Assembly (NCBI RefSeq): GCF_021869535.1
Contig: NW_026262690.1
Location: 87,341,995 to 87,405,994, forward strand
Reading direction: 5' to 3'
From: Mytilus californianus
Lineage: Eukaryota > Mollusca > Bivalvia > Mytilida > Mytilidae
Length of the DNA stretch: 64,000 nucleotides
Under the pieces are notes generated by a model, which saw only the letters and a program-made list of their open reading frames with translations, did no database searches and was not told the origin of the DNA. Position numbers and translations under genes: made by a program. Numbering within the stretch: position 1 is the first letter of the stretch; each line of letters begins with the position of its first letter. This document shows, piece after piece, positions 51,561 through 62,209 of this stretch.

Positions 51561-52185
51561 GTTATTACAGAAAAATAACATACATTTGTTATTGTGGACT
51601 AAAAAATCAAAGAACTGTGATAACATATGTATGTTACATGTTTCAAAGGGACAATATACATCACTAGTTTAGTTAAAATGCATACAAGTTTTATTGATAT
51701 TACTATTGTCTTTATGTTTACTTAACTATAGAAAGATATAACAGTTCATAGTTTGCCAATTTTGCATAGTACACCTATATGTTATTACAGAAAAAATATG
51801 CCTGTAATAACTAAAGGTGTTATCACATCTTCTCTATATCACTCCAAAACATTTTCTCAGACATACATCATGCTTAATTACAATGTATTTTAATTTATTG
51901 TAAGAAATAATGACCAGAGCATGTAATGAGGTTCTGCGCAAGCTTCCCAGTAATTCCCAAGTGTCTCATATAATAGGTTATATCAGAGATATATAAATTG
52001 TATTATATGTCTCTGGTTATATTAACTAAGCTATGTTATTACAGCTAATTTCATCCCTTAAAAGCCTCGTCTCATTGATTTACCATGGTTAATCAAAAAT
52101 GTAATAATTTAGTTAGAAAATTAATTATCAATGCTATGCATTTAGTTTCTGCGCAAAGTCTCAAGAGTTCCCTACAACTCGTAGT
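51561..52185. other. Unrecognised stretch
   Basis: AT-rich; nothing supported. Confidence 0.5.
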
Positions 52186-52233
52186 TAAGTTACGAATCGA
52201 CTAGTTACGAAACGACCAGGTTACGAAACGACC
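52186..52233 (+). repeat. Short tandem repeat of GTTACGAAACGACC
   Basis: Three consecutive units: AGTTACGAATCGACT, AGTTACGAAACGACC, AGGTTACGAAACGACC; about 15-16 bp each, CpG-containing in an AT-rich setting. Confidence 0.85.
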
Positions 52234-52503
52234 TGCACCCGATATGAGTTGTAGGTTATGGAAATGTTGAATAAATATTTCGATTAAAAATATAAAAAGA
52301 CTTATTAATATATATAACAATAACAAAGGACAACATAATGATGAATCTCAAAGAAAGAAAAAAAAAATGAGTAAGTTTATGTTCTAAAGGAAGACGATTT
52401 GCAAAAAAAAAATTAAAAAAAAATTGAACTGTGCCAACGCCGGTCCGAAGCCCAGGTGAAAAAGGAGGACGGTTATGCAATTGCATGTCAATTTTACATC
52501 TGG

Positions 52504-52852
52504 ATACTATCTTATGATCATAAACAAGCTTCTGTCCAAGTTATTAAAATATTTAAAACTTTAACCACAGAGTGAAAGTAATGTTAACTGGCAGAAAAAC
52601 TAAGTCATTTTATAAGTAAAATACGGATAAACAAGATTTTTTTTTACAAAAAGTCCTTATAGATACTATCTTATGATCATAAACAAGCTTCTGTCCAAGT
52701 TATTAAAATATTTAAAACTTTAACCACAGAGTGAAAGTAATGTTAACTGGCAAAAAAACTAAGTCATTTTATAAGTAAAATACGGATAAACAAGATTTTT
52801 TTTACAAAAAGTCCTTATAGATACTATCTTATGATCATAAACAAGCTTCATG
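52504..52852 (+). repeat. Recent 158-bp tandem duplication
   Basis: ATACTATCTTATGATCATAAACAAGCTTC starts at 52504, 52663 and 52821. The first two units are almost identical over their full length (differences in a T-run and one base), and a third is cut short where repeat R2 begins. Confidence 0.92.
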
Positions 52853-52859
52853 CATGTCA

Positions 52860-53010
52860 ATTTTACATCTGTATGATTCTTATTCTCCGGGTGCGGGAAT
52901 TTCTCGCTGCATTGAAGACCTGTTGGTGGCCTTCTGCTGTTGTCTGTTCTGTGGTCGGGTTGTTGTCTCTTTGACACATTCCCCATTTCCATTCTCAATT
53001 TTATTCTGTC
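52860..53010 (-). repeat. Repeat R2, minus orientation
   Basis: TCCGGGTGCGGGAATTTCTCGCTGCATTGAAGACC...GGTCGGGTTGTTGTCTCTTTGACACATTCCCCATTTCC is the reverse complement of the left half of 4812-5140. Confidence 0.82.
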
Positions 53011-53524
53011 CAAGTTTGGTAGAAATCCAGGTTGCAGGCTCGACAAAAATCAAATTTGAACAATTCTTAATATTACAAAAAGGAAAATCGGGATACCTGA
53101 TGAGGATAGGCCTAGGTCTATACGAACATAGCCGAAACACCTTTTATATAACAAAGAACACAGACTCAGCTCTGTGATTCTTTTTTAAGAATACGCACAC
53201 TATTCAAATTAGAAGCATGCCGTGTGAGTTTTTTTTTTTAAATGTTCACCAACAAATGCTGAAAACAGTATTCCATAACATAAAATTATCATCATACATT
53301 GAGTTATGAGAAAATGAATTTATCACAAAGGATTATAAAAAGATATACTGGAATAGTCCTGGACACGACTGATTTTAATATGTTTAAGTGATGGTCTGTG
53401 GTGTGTACATTACTGGAATGCTTCTCAGAATAAGGGACCAGCATATTACCAGTTGTAAGATCACAATGTACAATGATTTACATTTTCTACCGAAGATTGG
53501 CTGTCAAAAAGCTAACATTCCAAT

Positions 53525-53715
53525 TTTCAATAACAGTTAACAGCAAATACATTCTCACAATAACAGATAACAAAAAAGATAATAGTCCTATAACAGCTAA
53601 CAAGGAGTATGACAATAACAGCTAACAGCAAATTCAATTTCAGAATAACAGATAACAAAGAATTAAATTGCCCCATACCAGCATAACAGATAACCCCCCC
53701 CCCCCCCCCCCCCCT
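53525..53715 (+). repeat. AACAGATAACA minisatellite ending in a C-run
   Basis: AATAACAG(T/A)TAACA occurs about six times between 53528 and 53697, spaced 25-45 bp. It is followed directly by about 21 C (53694-53714). The minus-strand frame here is a by-product. Confidence 0.8.
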
Positions 53716-53731
53716 TATTGATGGTAGTGAC

Positions 53732-54033
53732 ATGGCTCATTTGAAACAGTTCATCGGTTCGACTGTTCAACGTAAATTTGACCAGAACGTAACTCATAAA
53801 AGTCTTCATTCACATGCAGAACAAATTGACAATGCATCTTATAATTATCTAAAGGAATTTAATAAGAATTAAGACGAAAACATTGTCTACAGAATATGAA
53901 TTTCTATACAAAACAACGAGAAAGGTGATTCAGACATCGAGCTGAATTATGCAGAGGTATTTGCAAATCCTATTTATGGAAAATCTAGAAAAACTTTGTT
54001 GAGGGTGCATTCTATAAAACTGATTACATGACA
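53732..54033 (+). pseudogene. Possible gene fragment, unrecognised, with stops
   Basis: From ATG 53732 a frame of 46 codons (MAHLKQFIGSTVQRK...NYLKEFNKN) stops at TAA 53870. The same frame continues, with a TGA after DENIVYRI, as a further protein-like stretch including DIELNYAEVFANPIYGKS, to a TGA near 54030. The composition (balanced, few runs) differs from surrounding DNA. I do not recognise the family. It may be a decayed exon or chance. Confidence 0.25.
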
Positions 54034-54246
54034 AAACGCCAATCAAAGAACCTCCGAGAAGAGTACCATTGTTCGAGAGGCTAATTTTGGAAAATGGAAA
54101 ATAGACTTTACAGAAGAAAAGTGTCATACCACGAATTGGTCCTCCTTTTTTGACGGAAAAATACTATGAATGAATATAACTCTTGAAAGAAGAAATACAA
54201 TTTTGTCTTGGTACTTGTTCATTAGTGAAATCCATTGGATATGTTC

Positions 54247-54411
54247 AGGGGCGGATCCAGCCATTTATAAAAGGGGGTTCCTAACCCAGGATAAAGGGGG
54301 GGGGGGGGGGGTGTTTCCAACTATATGTCCCCATTCAAATGCATTGATCGTAAAAAAAAAGGGGGGTTCCAACCCCCGGAACCCCCCCCCCCCCCTTGAT
54401 CCGCCACTCCA
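54247..54411. mobile_element. Short MITE with GGCGGATC ends and G/C homopolymers
   Basis: AGGGGCGGATCCAG at the left and CTTGATCCGCCACT at the right are inverted ends (AG-GGCGGATC-AG with two mismatches). Inside are a G-run (54296-54311), an A-run into GGGGGG, and a C-run (54379-54393). Common invertebrate type of MITE; target duplication unclear. Confidence 0.7.
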
Positions 54412-54663
54412 CTGATGTTTCATAATTTGTTCTAATTGAATTATTTTTTTTTATTTTTTAAAGCAAAAACACGGGTTAGGTTAACAGCACTAGAACACTA
54501 GTTTTCAAACGTTTACAGTAGCTATCCCACCGCGCTGCCGCTATTTGTAGCGTGTCCATTTTTAGGGTCGACTGATAACTATGATATGATTCTTATTCCG
54601 AAGCGAATCTATGTAAGATCCATATTAAATATAAACAACTATTAACACAGTATTTAGTTTTTT

Positions 54664-55862
54664 GTCGAGCCTGCGACTTTTGTCGCAGAAAGCTCGACAT
54701 AGGGATAGTGATCCGGCGGCGGCGGCGGCTTAACTTCTTAAAAGCTTTATATTTAAGAAGGTGGAAGACCTGGATGCTTCATTCTTTGTATATGGATGCC
54801 TCATGTTACGAAGTTTCCGTCAGTCGCATGTTCAATGTCCTTGACCTCATTTTCATGGTTCAGTGACTACTTGAAAAAAAGGTAAGATTTTTTGTAATGT
54901 TAAATTCTCTCTTATTATAAGTAATAGGATAACTATATTTGGTATGTGCGTACCTTGCAAGGTCCTTATGCCTGTCAGACAGTTTTCACTTGACCTCGAC
55001 CTCATTTCATGGATCAGTGAACAAGGTTAAGTTTTGGTGGTCAAGTCCATATCTCAGATACTATAAGCAATAGGTCTAGTATATTCGGTGTATGGAAGGA
55101 CTGTAAGGTGTACATGTCCAACTGGCAGGTGTCATCTGACCTTGACCTCATTTTCATGGTTCAGTGGTTATAGTTAAGTTTTTGTGTTTTGGTCTATTTT
55201 TCTTATACTGTATGCAATAGGTCTACTATATTTGGTGTATGGAATGATTGTAAGGTGTACATGTCCAACTGGCAGGTGTCATCTGACTTTGACCTTATTT
55301 TCATGGTTCAGTGGTCAAAGTTAAGTTTTTGAGTTTTTGTCTTTTTTCTTATACTATATGCAATAAGTCAACTATATTTGGTGTATGGAAATATTCTATG
55401 ATGTACATGTCAGTCTCGCATGTTTTATTTGACCTTGACATCATTTTCACGGTTCATTGCTCAGTGTTAAGTTTATGTGTTTCAGTCTGTTTTTATTCTT
55501 AAACTATAAGCAATAGGTCAGCTATATTTGTTGTATGGAAGGATTGTAAGCTGTTCATGTCTGTCTGGCATGGTACATCTGACCTTGACCTCATTTTCAC
55601 GATTCATTGGTCAATGTTTAGTTTTCTTGGTTTAGTCTGTTTCTTGAGAAACTATAAGCAATAGGTCAACTATATTTAGTGTATTGAATGATTGTAAGGT
55701 GTACATGTATTTCTCGTTTGGTTTATATGACCTTGACTTCATTTTCTTTGATCATGTTAAGTTTTTGTAATAGTTGTAGTAAAGGTTTCATTTAGGACTA
55801 TCAACATAATATCAATGGTTAGTAAAGAAGGCGAGACATTTCAGCGTGTGCACTCTTGTATG
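54664..55862 (+). mobile_element. Family G tandem-core element, 146-150 bp monomers
   Basis: Left hairpin GTCGAGCCTGCGAC-TTTT-GTCGCAGAAAGCTCGAC (54664-54698) after TTTTTT, then a GGC-repeat (54715-54728). Monomers carry TGACCTTGACCTCATTTTCATGGTTCAGTGG and GCAATAGGTC, the latter near 55073, 55220, 55366, 55516 and 55664. Right end GGCGAGACATTTCAGCGTGTGCACTCTTGT (to 55860), whose GGCGAGAC partly mirrors the left GTCGAGCC. Confidence 0.82.
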
Positions 55863-58800
55863 ACTATATAATTATTCTATAACTTCCAACTAGTGTAAAA
55901 ATATGTAAATATTTTCATATACTTTCATTCCCATTTGTAAATACAAGAAAGATATAGTTCTTTTTACTTCTAGTTTTAACATCATTATCTAATCTATCAA
56001 CTGACGACAGAAAACTATGTATTCTCTCACACTCTCACACGTTCTTTGTACTCTCCTCTTGGCAGTGCCTCGGCGGTACCTGATAGTATCGTTCTCTCAG
56101 TTGACACTGGTCGGTATCTATATACCATACATGCACACGATATCTTTAACAAACACTTAATGCGACTATTTTTTAACCGAACCCCTTATAAAATTACTAG
56201 ACTCAGTTTGAATTATTTCTAGGACTGTATATTGCCCTAGCCAGGGAAAAATACCGTCGCAGTATTGTGTACAATACATTACATGTATTGTAATCATTTA
56301 ATTGTTTTTACAATACTGGGACAAAATTTTATTCCAGTAATATGATACAGGAGATCCACAATAACAAACAATACTGTATAAAACTGTATGCTATATAACC
56401 TTTTCTGGAAAAAAAAAAGAAATCATGCATTCTTGTTTGTTCTCATAGTGAAATCTAAAATGACATTGCTGAATTTATAACAGAAATTATGTTTTGAATA
56501 TCATGAGCTTACAATAGCTCTTCCCATAAATACCCCTTTTAATATTTTTTCCAAAATAGAAAAAAATAGACTGCGTTTATATTGTAACGTGACCGAGGGT
56601 AGGAACGTGATATAATCCCCTAAAAAAATCATCAAAATAAAACAAACAAACAAAAATACACTTTTATTTTTTTTTATTTTGAGGATACTCGTGTGTATGT
56701 TTGTCTAGACGTCATCGAATTATCCATGAAGATGACCTCTGCAGACTGCCAACGGTCACATAACTGGATATAAACATAAATATAGATATAAATAGATAGC
56801 GAACACGTGCAATTAGATGATTTTTCTAGGTCTGCTTGATTTCATATTGTAGGTTAAAATGTATGTTTATCATAATTTTTACTTGTATAAGAATGATTAT
56901 TTGTGACCGGGTTAAATCAGTCAACCAAATGGTTAATCCTTGTTTCGCTTTCAATGTTTAGATTCTCAGTTTCCCTTTTTAATAGCTGATACATGCGTAA
57001 TCCATCTCCAGCTAAGGGTTAAATTGAAGGTCACATGAATACGGTTTCAGTGAATAATTCATCAGCTATGTTTCTTATCTTATTTTGTAAAAATTGAACA
57101 AAATTGGCTGCTAAAAGCGAATTATTATTTCACCATTTCACTTTCATTAATGATTGAACAAAACCAAAAAAAATCATATTTTATTTTTCGTACCTTTTAA
57201 ATTTAAGAAATAGAAGGGAAAAAATATAGCAGAAAAAAAATAACATGTATGTTTGGAAAAAAACTTATATATTAGAACCGCACTTTTCCCTTGTCAAGTT
57301 ATACACCCGCCCCCTCCCTTAAAAAAAATAATAATAAAAAAAAATTGGTAAGTCTTAGACTTTGAATTTGTTATTCACTACAATTTATGTACAAAATTCT
57401 TCTAAATACATTAAACTACAATGCGAAAATAGTTTTCAAATTATCATCTAAGAGTAAGAGACCGACAGACGGCCAGCTTTTTGAAAAGCTAACTTGTAAA
57501 ACTGATCTTCAGAATTATCTCCCATATACATTGAAGATTCACTTCCGGAACAGAAACGAAAGTAGAAACTCAAAGGAATCCAAGATTATCGAGAAACAGA
57601 AAGGGATGTAAAAGTCAGTTAATAGTAAATGCGTAATTTTATTTAGTTTTAAAGAAAGTATACTAGACATAATTTGTGTTTTCCTATGACAAATAGTCGA
57701 ATAAAGTGTTGAGATGCACAGAGTGTATATAAACAGCTAACAGGCATGCAGGTAAATCATACTAAATGTCAAACTTGATACGAAAAATAAGAATATAGTT
57801 CTATGTAATAAGAATAACTTATTGAATATAGGGGGTTTTGAAGTTCTGAATTGGGTAATATTGGTTTGCTCTATGAACATCATGTACCATGTAGCTATGA
57901 CTGTCAGGGTGTGGGCTGTGGCTGGATACCACAACACGTTAAGGGTATGGAAATTTACAAATGTTCACGTTGATGAATTTTCCCCAAAATATCCTCAAAC
58001 AAAAAAAGTGTACTTGTTTTAACATGAAATACTAGGGTGAACTACATGTACTTCTAAAAAGAATAATGTCAAAAATGTAACTGTCATAACACTAGCTGAG
58101 TTCTTGTATACTTTTTTTCCCAAGGTGGTCCTTCCAAACAACCTGCTGGTCCTCACTATTTTTCTATTGCAAATTACCAAAATTGTGTCAGTACTTTGAA
58201 ATATTAGGTTGTCAAAACCTTTAGACTAACAGTTTTTGAGAACTCTGCTATAGAACTTTTACTGTAAACCAATATTTAGGCTATATAGGAATCTATTTTT
58301 ATATCATATATTTACAATACTTTAGTTTCAAGATAGTCTGTTTTCCCATGTCCAATTTTATTTTACACAGACAAGTCACATGATGACGTTAGAAATCTAT
58401 GCAGTGGTTGGAATCAGAACAACATGAGGGTAGTTAGGAATGCCATTTACCCTCAGGCATCTAAGGTCATTTTCGACTACCGTTAGCATCAAATTGGTTA
58501 AAATTTTCTACTGATTCGTCAAAATATCCTTATCCTGATTCGTCAGTGGTCTCAAAAAATAATTATTACTGTTATTTTTGGAAAGAATTTAACTTGATTT
58601 GTCAAAATCAGTTAAATTTTTAATCGTCAGAAAGAAATTGTACATTTATAGTCATGCACCAAAAATGACCTTTAAATGTCATTTAGCGTTATTCGTTATG
58701 AAGATACCCCCATTACAACCCTCCAACACTATCTGCATTAAAACATTAACATATATGGGCAATGTCACGTAACGGTAGGTTTTCATTAGGGTAAGGAGTT

Positions 58801-59000
58801 CAAACTAGAACACTGGTTTACTTTTTGAGGTGGAAAAAACTAAGTATGTGCATAGAAAAATGTCATGTGATATTTTCTTGATCCCTACATTGAAACAACA
58901 ACTATCCTGGAAATCTATTATAAATAAATATTGATTGAAATGTTATCAAATTATTAACAAATTAATAATTTGTTTTCCTTTTTACTTAGCATATTTTCAT
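55863..59000. other. About 3.1 kb with little recognisable
   Basis: No supported gene. 58440-58720 has CTAAGGTCATTTTCGAC and, 240 bp on, ACCAAAAATGACCTTTAAATG, a weak inverted pair around several TTCGTCA motifs, perhaps a decayed MITE. Overlapping frames at 57737-58022 on both strands have no support. Confidence 0.45.
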
Positions 59001-59008
59001 GTATACAT

Positions 59009-60475
59009 CAGGGCTTCCAAAATTTTTTTGAGCCAGCTGGACATTTCGTATCTTATCCCGATTTTAAATACCTTTAGACTTAGTAAATTAGGCAATTATG
59101 ATAATCAGTTGGTCATCATATAACCAATGATTGACATTAAAACGATATTAAACTTTACTTTGATATAAATTCGATGTTCTGGCGTAAAGTGTTAAATTGA
59201 AAGGGCAGTATTCGAAGTGTGCAACATCAGCATACTAATTCTGCCTAATTCCGCTTTAGACTCTTTATTTGTGCAAAATAACGTTGTCAAAAACTTTACT
59301 TTCGTTTTTAAAATCACATTTTCCTAATGCCGGATGTTGACTTGACAATGGTAAATCACGGATCAGAGACGGATACCTAATATCCGTGTACGTTTATGAT
59401 CGAGTTAAGTAGCCTTTTCAAGTTATTTCTTCAAGAAAATACTCAAAATGAACATTAGATAAAGGTATCAATGATAATTTTAGCATTATTGAAGAATTAG
59501 GATGCATAATTAAAATTCCCACCAGCGCACAATAGACAATAGACACATGCGCACACATGTACTTGTTCAAACAACGTGGTTCTGACGATTATTCGTTTAA
59601 AACCTTTTCAAATTTTTCATCAAATCATATTTATTAACGTATTTCTTATAATTTCAATCTTTTAGACTAAATTAATTAGATGCAACCCGCTGAAATGTAA
59701 GAAAATAACTTTGAATACCCTTTAACGTACCCCAGTATTTAACATGATGTATAGTGTTTTTAAATATAATAATGAGGGCCCCTCAATAATGAATATCATA
59801 CAAATTCGAATTCATTTATAAATACTCTTATTTCAAGAATTATTTTAAAATCTAAGGATACTTTTTTAAAACTGAATGCTCATTTACAATAATATCTACA
59901 AAGCGTAATTAGATAGGGTGTTGTTCCATACACGCTTACATGTTTGACCTCGTTTACCTGATCACCTATATGTCCATTGTTATGCATCATCAATTCTATT
60001 GATTAAGACAAGCTAAGGTCTCACATCAAAGGTAATGACCTGTAATCAGTGAATGATTTATGGCTTCAATATTACTTATTGAAGTGATAATTGTTTGACA
60101 GCTTGTTGTTTTTTAAATAAAAGAACAAATTTTTTTTTCTACTTTTTATTGATGTACCAAGCCGTGCATTTATGTACCCAGAGGATTAGACTAACTGAGA
60201 CACTTCAAAGTATGCTGCATCTGTTTAATTAAACCCAAATATGACCGAAATATCTTTGTGAAATAGATTGCCACAATTATAAACTATAATGCGCAAACGG
60301 ACATTTTTACCGAACGATAGTTGGTTAAAAAAGTGAAATGACCGTTTTATGAAAATGCCTTGCATAACAAAAAGTGGCAAACCTATGATATTTGACCGTC
60401 TGAGGCTGAGAGCAGCCGGACTTTTTATATAAATTTCGGTCAAGTCCGGAATATATGACCGTTTTGGAAGCCATG
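59009..60475. mobile_element. hAT-like element with 8-bp target duplication
   Basis: Ends CAGGGCTTCCAAAA (59009-59022) and TTTTGGAAGCCATG (60462-60475), 13 of 14 inverted matches; GTATACAT duplicated on both sides (59001-59008, 60476-60483). The 1467-bp interior shows no transposase motif I can identify; frames at 60225-60594 cross the right border. Non-autonomous or strongly decayed. Confidence 0.9.
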
Positions 60476-60483
60476 GTATACAT

Positions 60484-61469
60484 CCAAAATTTATTAATTA
60501 CCTTAGTATCATACATGCTTTTAACTGATGGCTGAATAAAAATAGTGAAATACATTTTGTCATATTTAGCACATATTAGATCTGTCCGGGGCATAACTTG
60601 AACAAGTAACTTTCAAAATTATCTATACATTAAATGAAAATGACCCAAGGGTTTCAATCCTCTGCTGAATCAAACTAAAAACTTGAAAAAGGTATCTGCT
60701 GCTTGTATGAGTAAGAGTAAAGATGGGTAACCTCTGAGTCAGAATAATGTGTCCAGGTAGAGTGACTTGTTGTCCTGCTGAGGCAAAAAAAAAATATATG
60801 TCTGTTTACGGTTAGCCGACCTAACCTGCTTTTGGGTGCTGACCCTAAGTTATTTTATTTCTGTCTTTACCTAAAGTGAAAAATTAATTGAACTTCAAGA
60901 GCGAAAGTTAGAGTTGCAAATTAAAGAAATCAATTGCCTGATACATCCTATCATATATATATAAATGTTCGCAAACGTGAATATGACAGCTGTTTTAAGG
61001 ATATTCACGACTCATTAAACACTTTGCCATCATTTTTTCCAATCAATATTAAAGGGAAATAACCCAATCATTAAAAATATGAATAAACTACCACCATGGA
61101 CAACTCTGACCACGGCAAGACGGACCGCACAATTCATAATCATGTCGCAAAAAATTAAATAGAAAATGAAATAAAATGGAAATAACGACCTACCTTTCCT
61201 ATTTTTTATAATGATGGATCCTTAGACAGACGTAATTTTTTTTGGCCTTACTCTGTTAAAATTCAGCTCATCATTTCAGACTATAACAAAGCAGGAATAC
61301 TCTAGATCTTCATATTATATTATCATTTTCTTCCTGATATACATTAATATGTGTCACTGGATGTACCATCAATATAATCGTTAAAATCATCCTCATCATC
61401 ATCAAATGCTAGCAGTAAATTGAAAAATAAAATATTCAGAGAGATGTGTATTCAAACTACCATAAACAC
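60484..61469. other. Unrecognised stretch
   Basis: No element or gene supported. A 20-codon frame with a good start context (61095-61157) is mentioned under rejected items. Confidence 0.45.
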
Positions 61470-61720
61470 TTCTGGTGGGAAACATATTTAAACCCGCTGC
61501 ATTTGTTTGCACCTGTCCTAAGTCAGGAACCTGATGTTCAGTGGTTGTCATTTGTTTATGTGGTTCATAAGTGTTTCTAGTTTCTCGTTTTTTATATAGA
61601 TTAGACCGTTGGTTTTCCCATTTGAATGGATTTACACTAGGCATTTTTGGGGCCCTTTATAGCTTGCTGTTCGGTGTGAGCCAAGGCTCCGTGTTGAAGA
61701 CCGTACTTTGATTATTGTGA
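61470..61720 (+). repeat. Repeat R1, variant subfamily
   Basis: ATATTTAAACCCGCTGCATTTGTTTGCACCTGTCCTAAGTCAGGAACCTGATGTTCAGTGG to GGGGCCCTTTATAGCTTGC and GTGTTGAAGACCGTACTTTGA. Matches 45590-45790. Confidence 0.75.
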
Positions 61721-62106
61721 CTTTCCTTTTGAATTCATATTGTGTCCACAGCTTTTATGAAGATTTCCAATTTGCTATCAAAATTATTTCTTAATCCTTT
61801 ACACCCTTCACGGTTACTTCATGTACTTATAAAAATCAGTGCAGAAGAAATGAAATTTTACACAAAACAGAAGTTTATTAACAACCAGAGCTCAAAAACA
61901 ATTTTACAAGACTTAGTATAGATAGAATAATGTTCGCAAAGACCTTATACATATATGTTATATTATTTATCCAAATTGAAATATCAACCAAAAACAGTCA
62001 AACTGTAAAAAAACAGTGGAATCGTTTCAAGATGTACAAAAATAATATCCATTTTTCCTGCAAATAGACTTATTATAAAAAATTGTTTCATTCTTATCAT
62101 GCTTTT

Positions 62107-62206
62107 TATTCCCCTACCAACGAAGTCGAAGGGGACTTTAGGTTTGCACTCCGTCCTTCTGTCCGTCTGTCCATCCGTCAGTCCGGCAAATCAGCTTTCT
62201 ACACTT
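62107..62206 (+). mobile_element. Left end of tandem-core element H, cut by the next element
   Basis: After TTTTTA: CCCCTACCAACGAAGTCGAAGGGG hairpin, then CCGTCCTTCTGTCCGTCTGTCCATCCGTC. After about 100 bp it is interrupted by the left end of element I in the run CACTTTTTA. Right end not found. Confidence 0.6.
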
Positions 62207-62209
62207 TTT

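Noticed and set aside
57737..58022. Overlapping 66-codon frames on both strands
   Set aside because: No domain, no splice sites in phase and antisense overlap; no support for either.
60225..60594. Minus-strand frames of 72 and 89 codons
   Set aside because: They cross the right border of the hAT-like element at 60475 and so cannot be one conserved gene.
61095..61157. Small frame starting in an ideal context (CCACCATGG), 20 codons
   Set aside because: Too short, no family, no splice or promoter support; could be chance.
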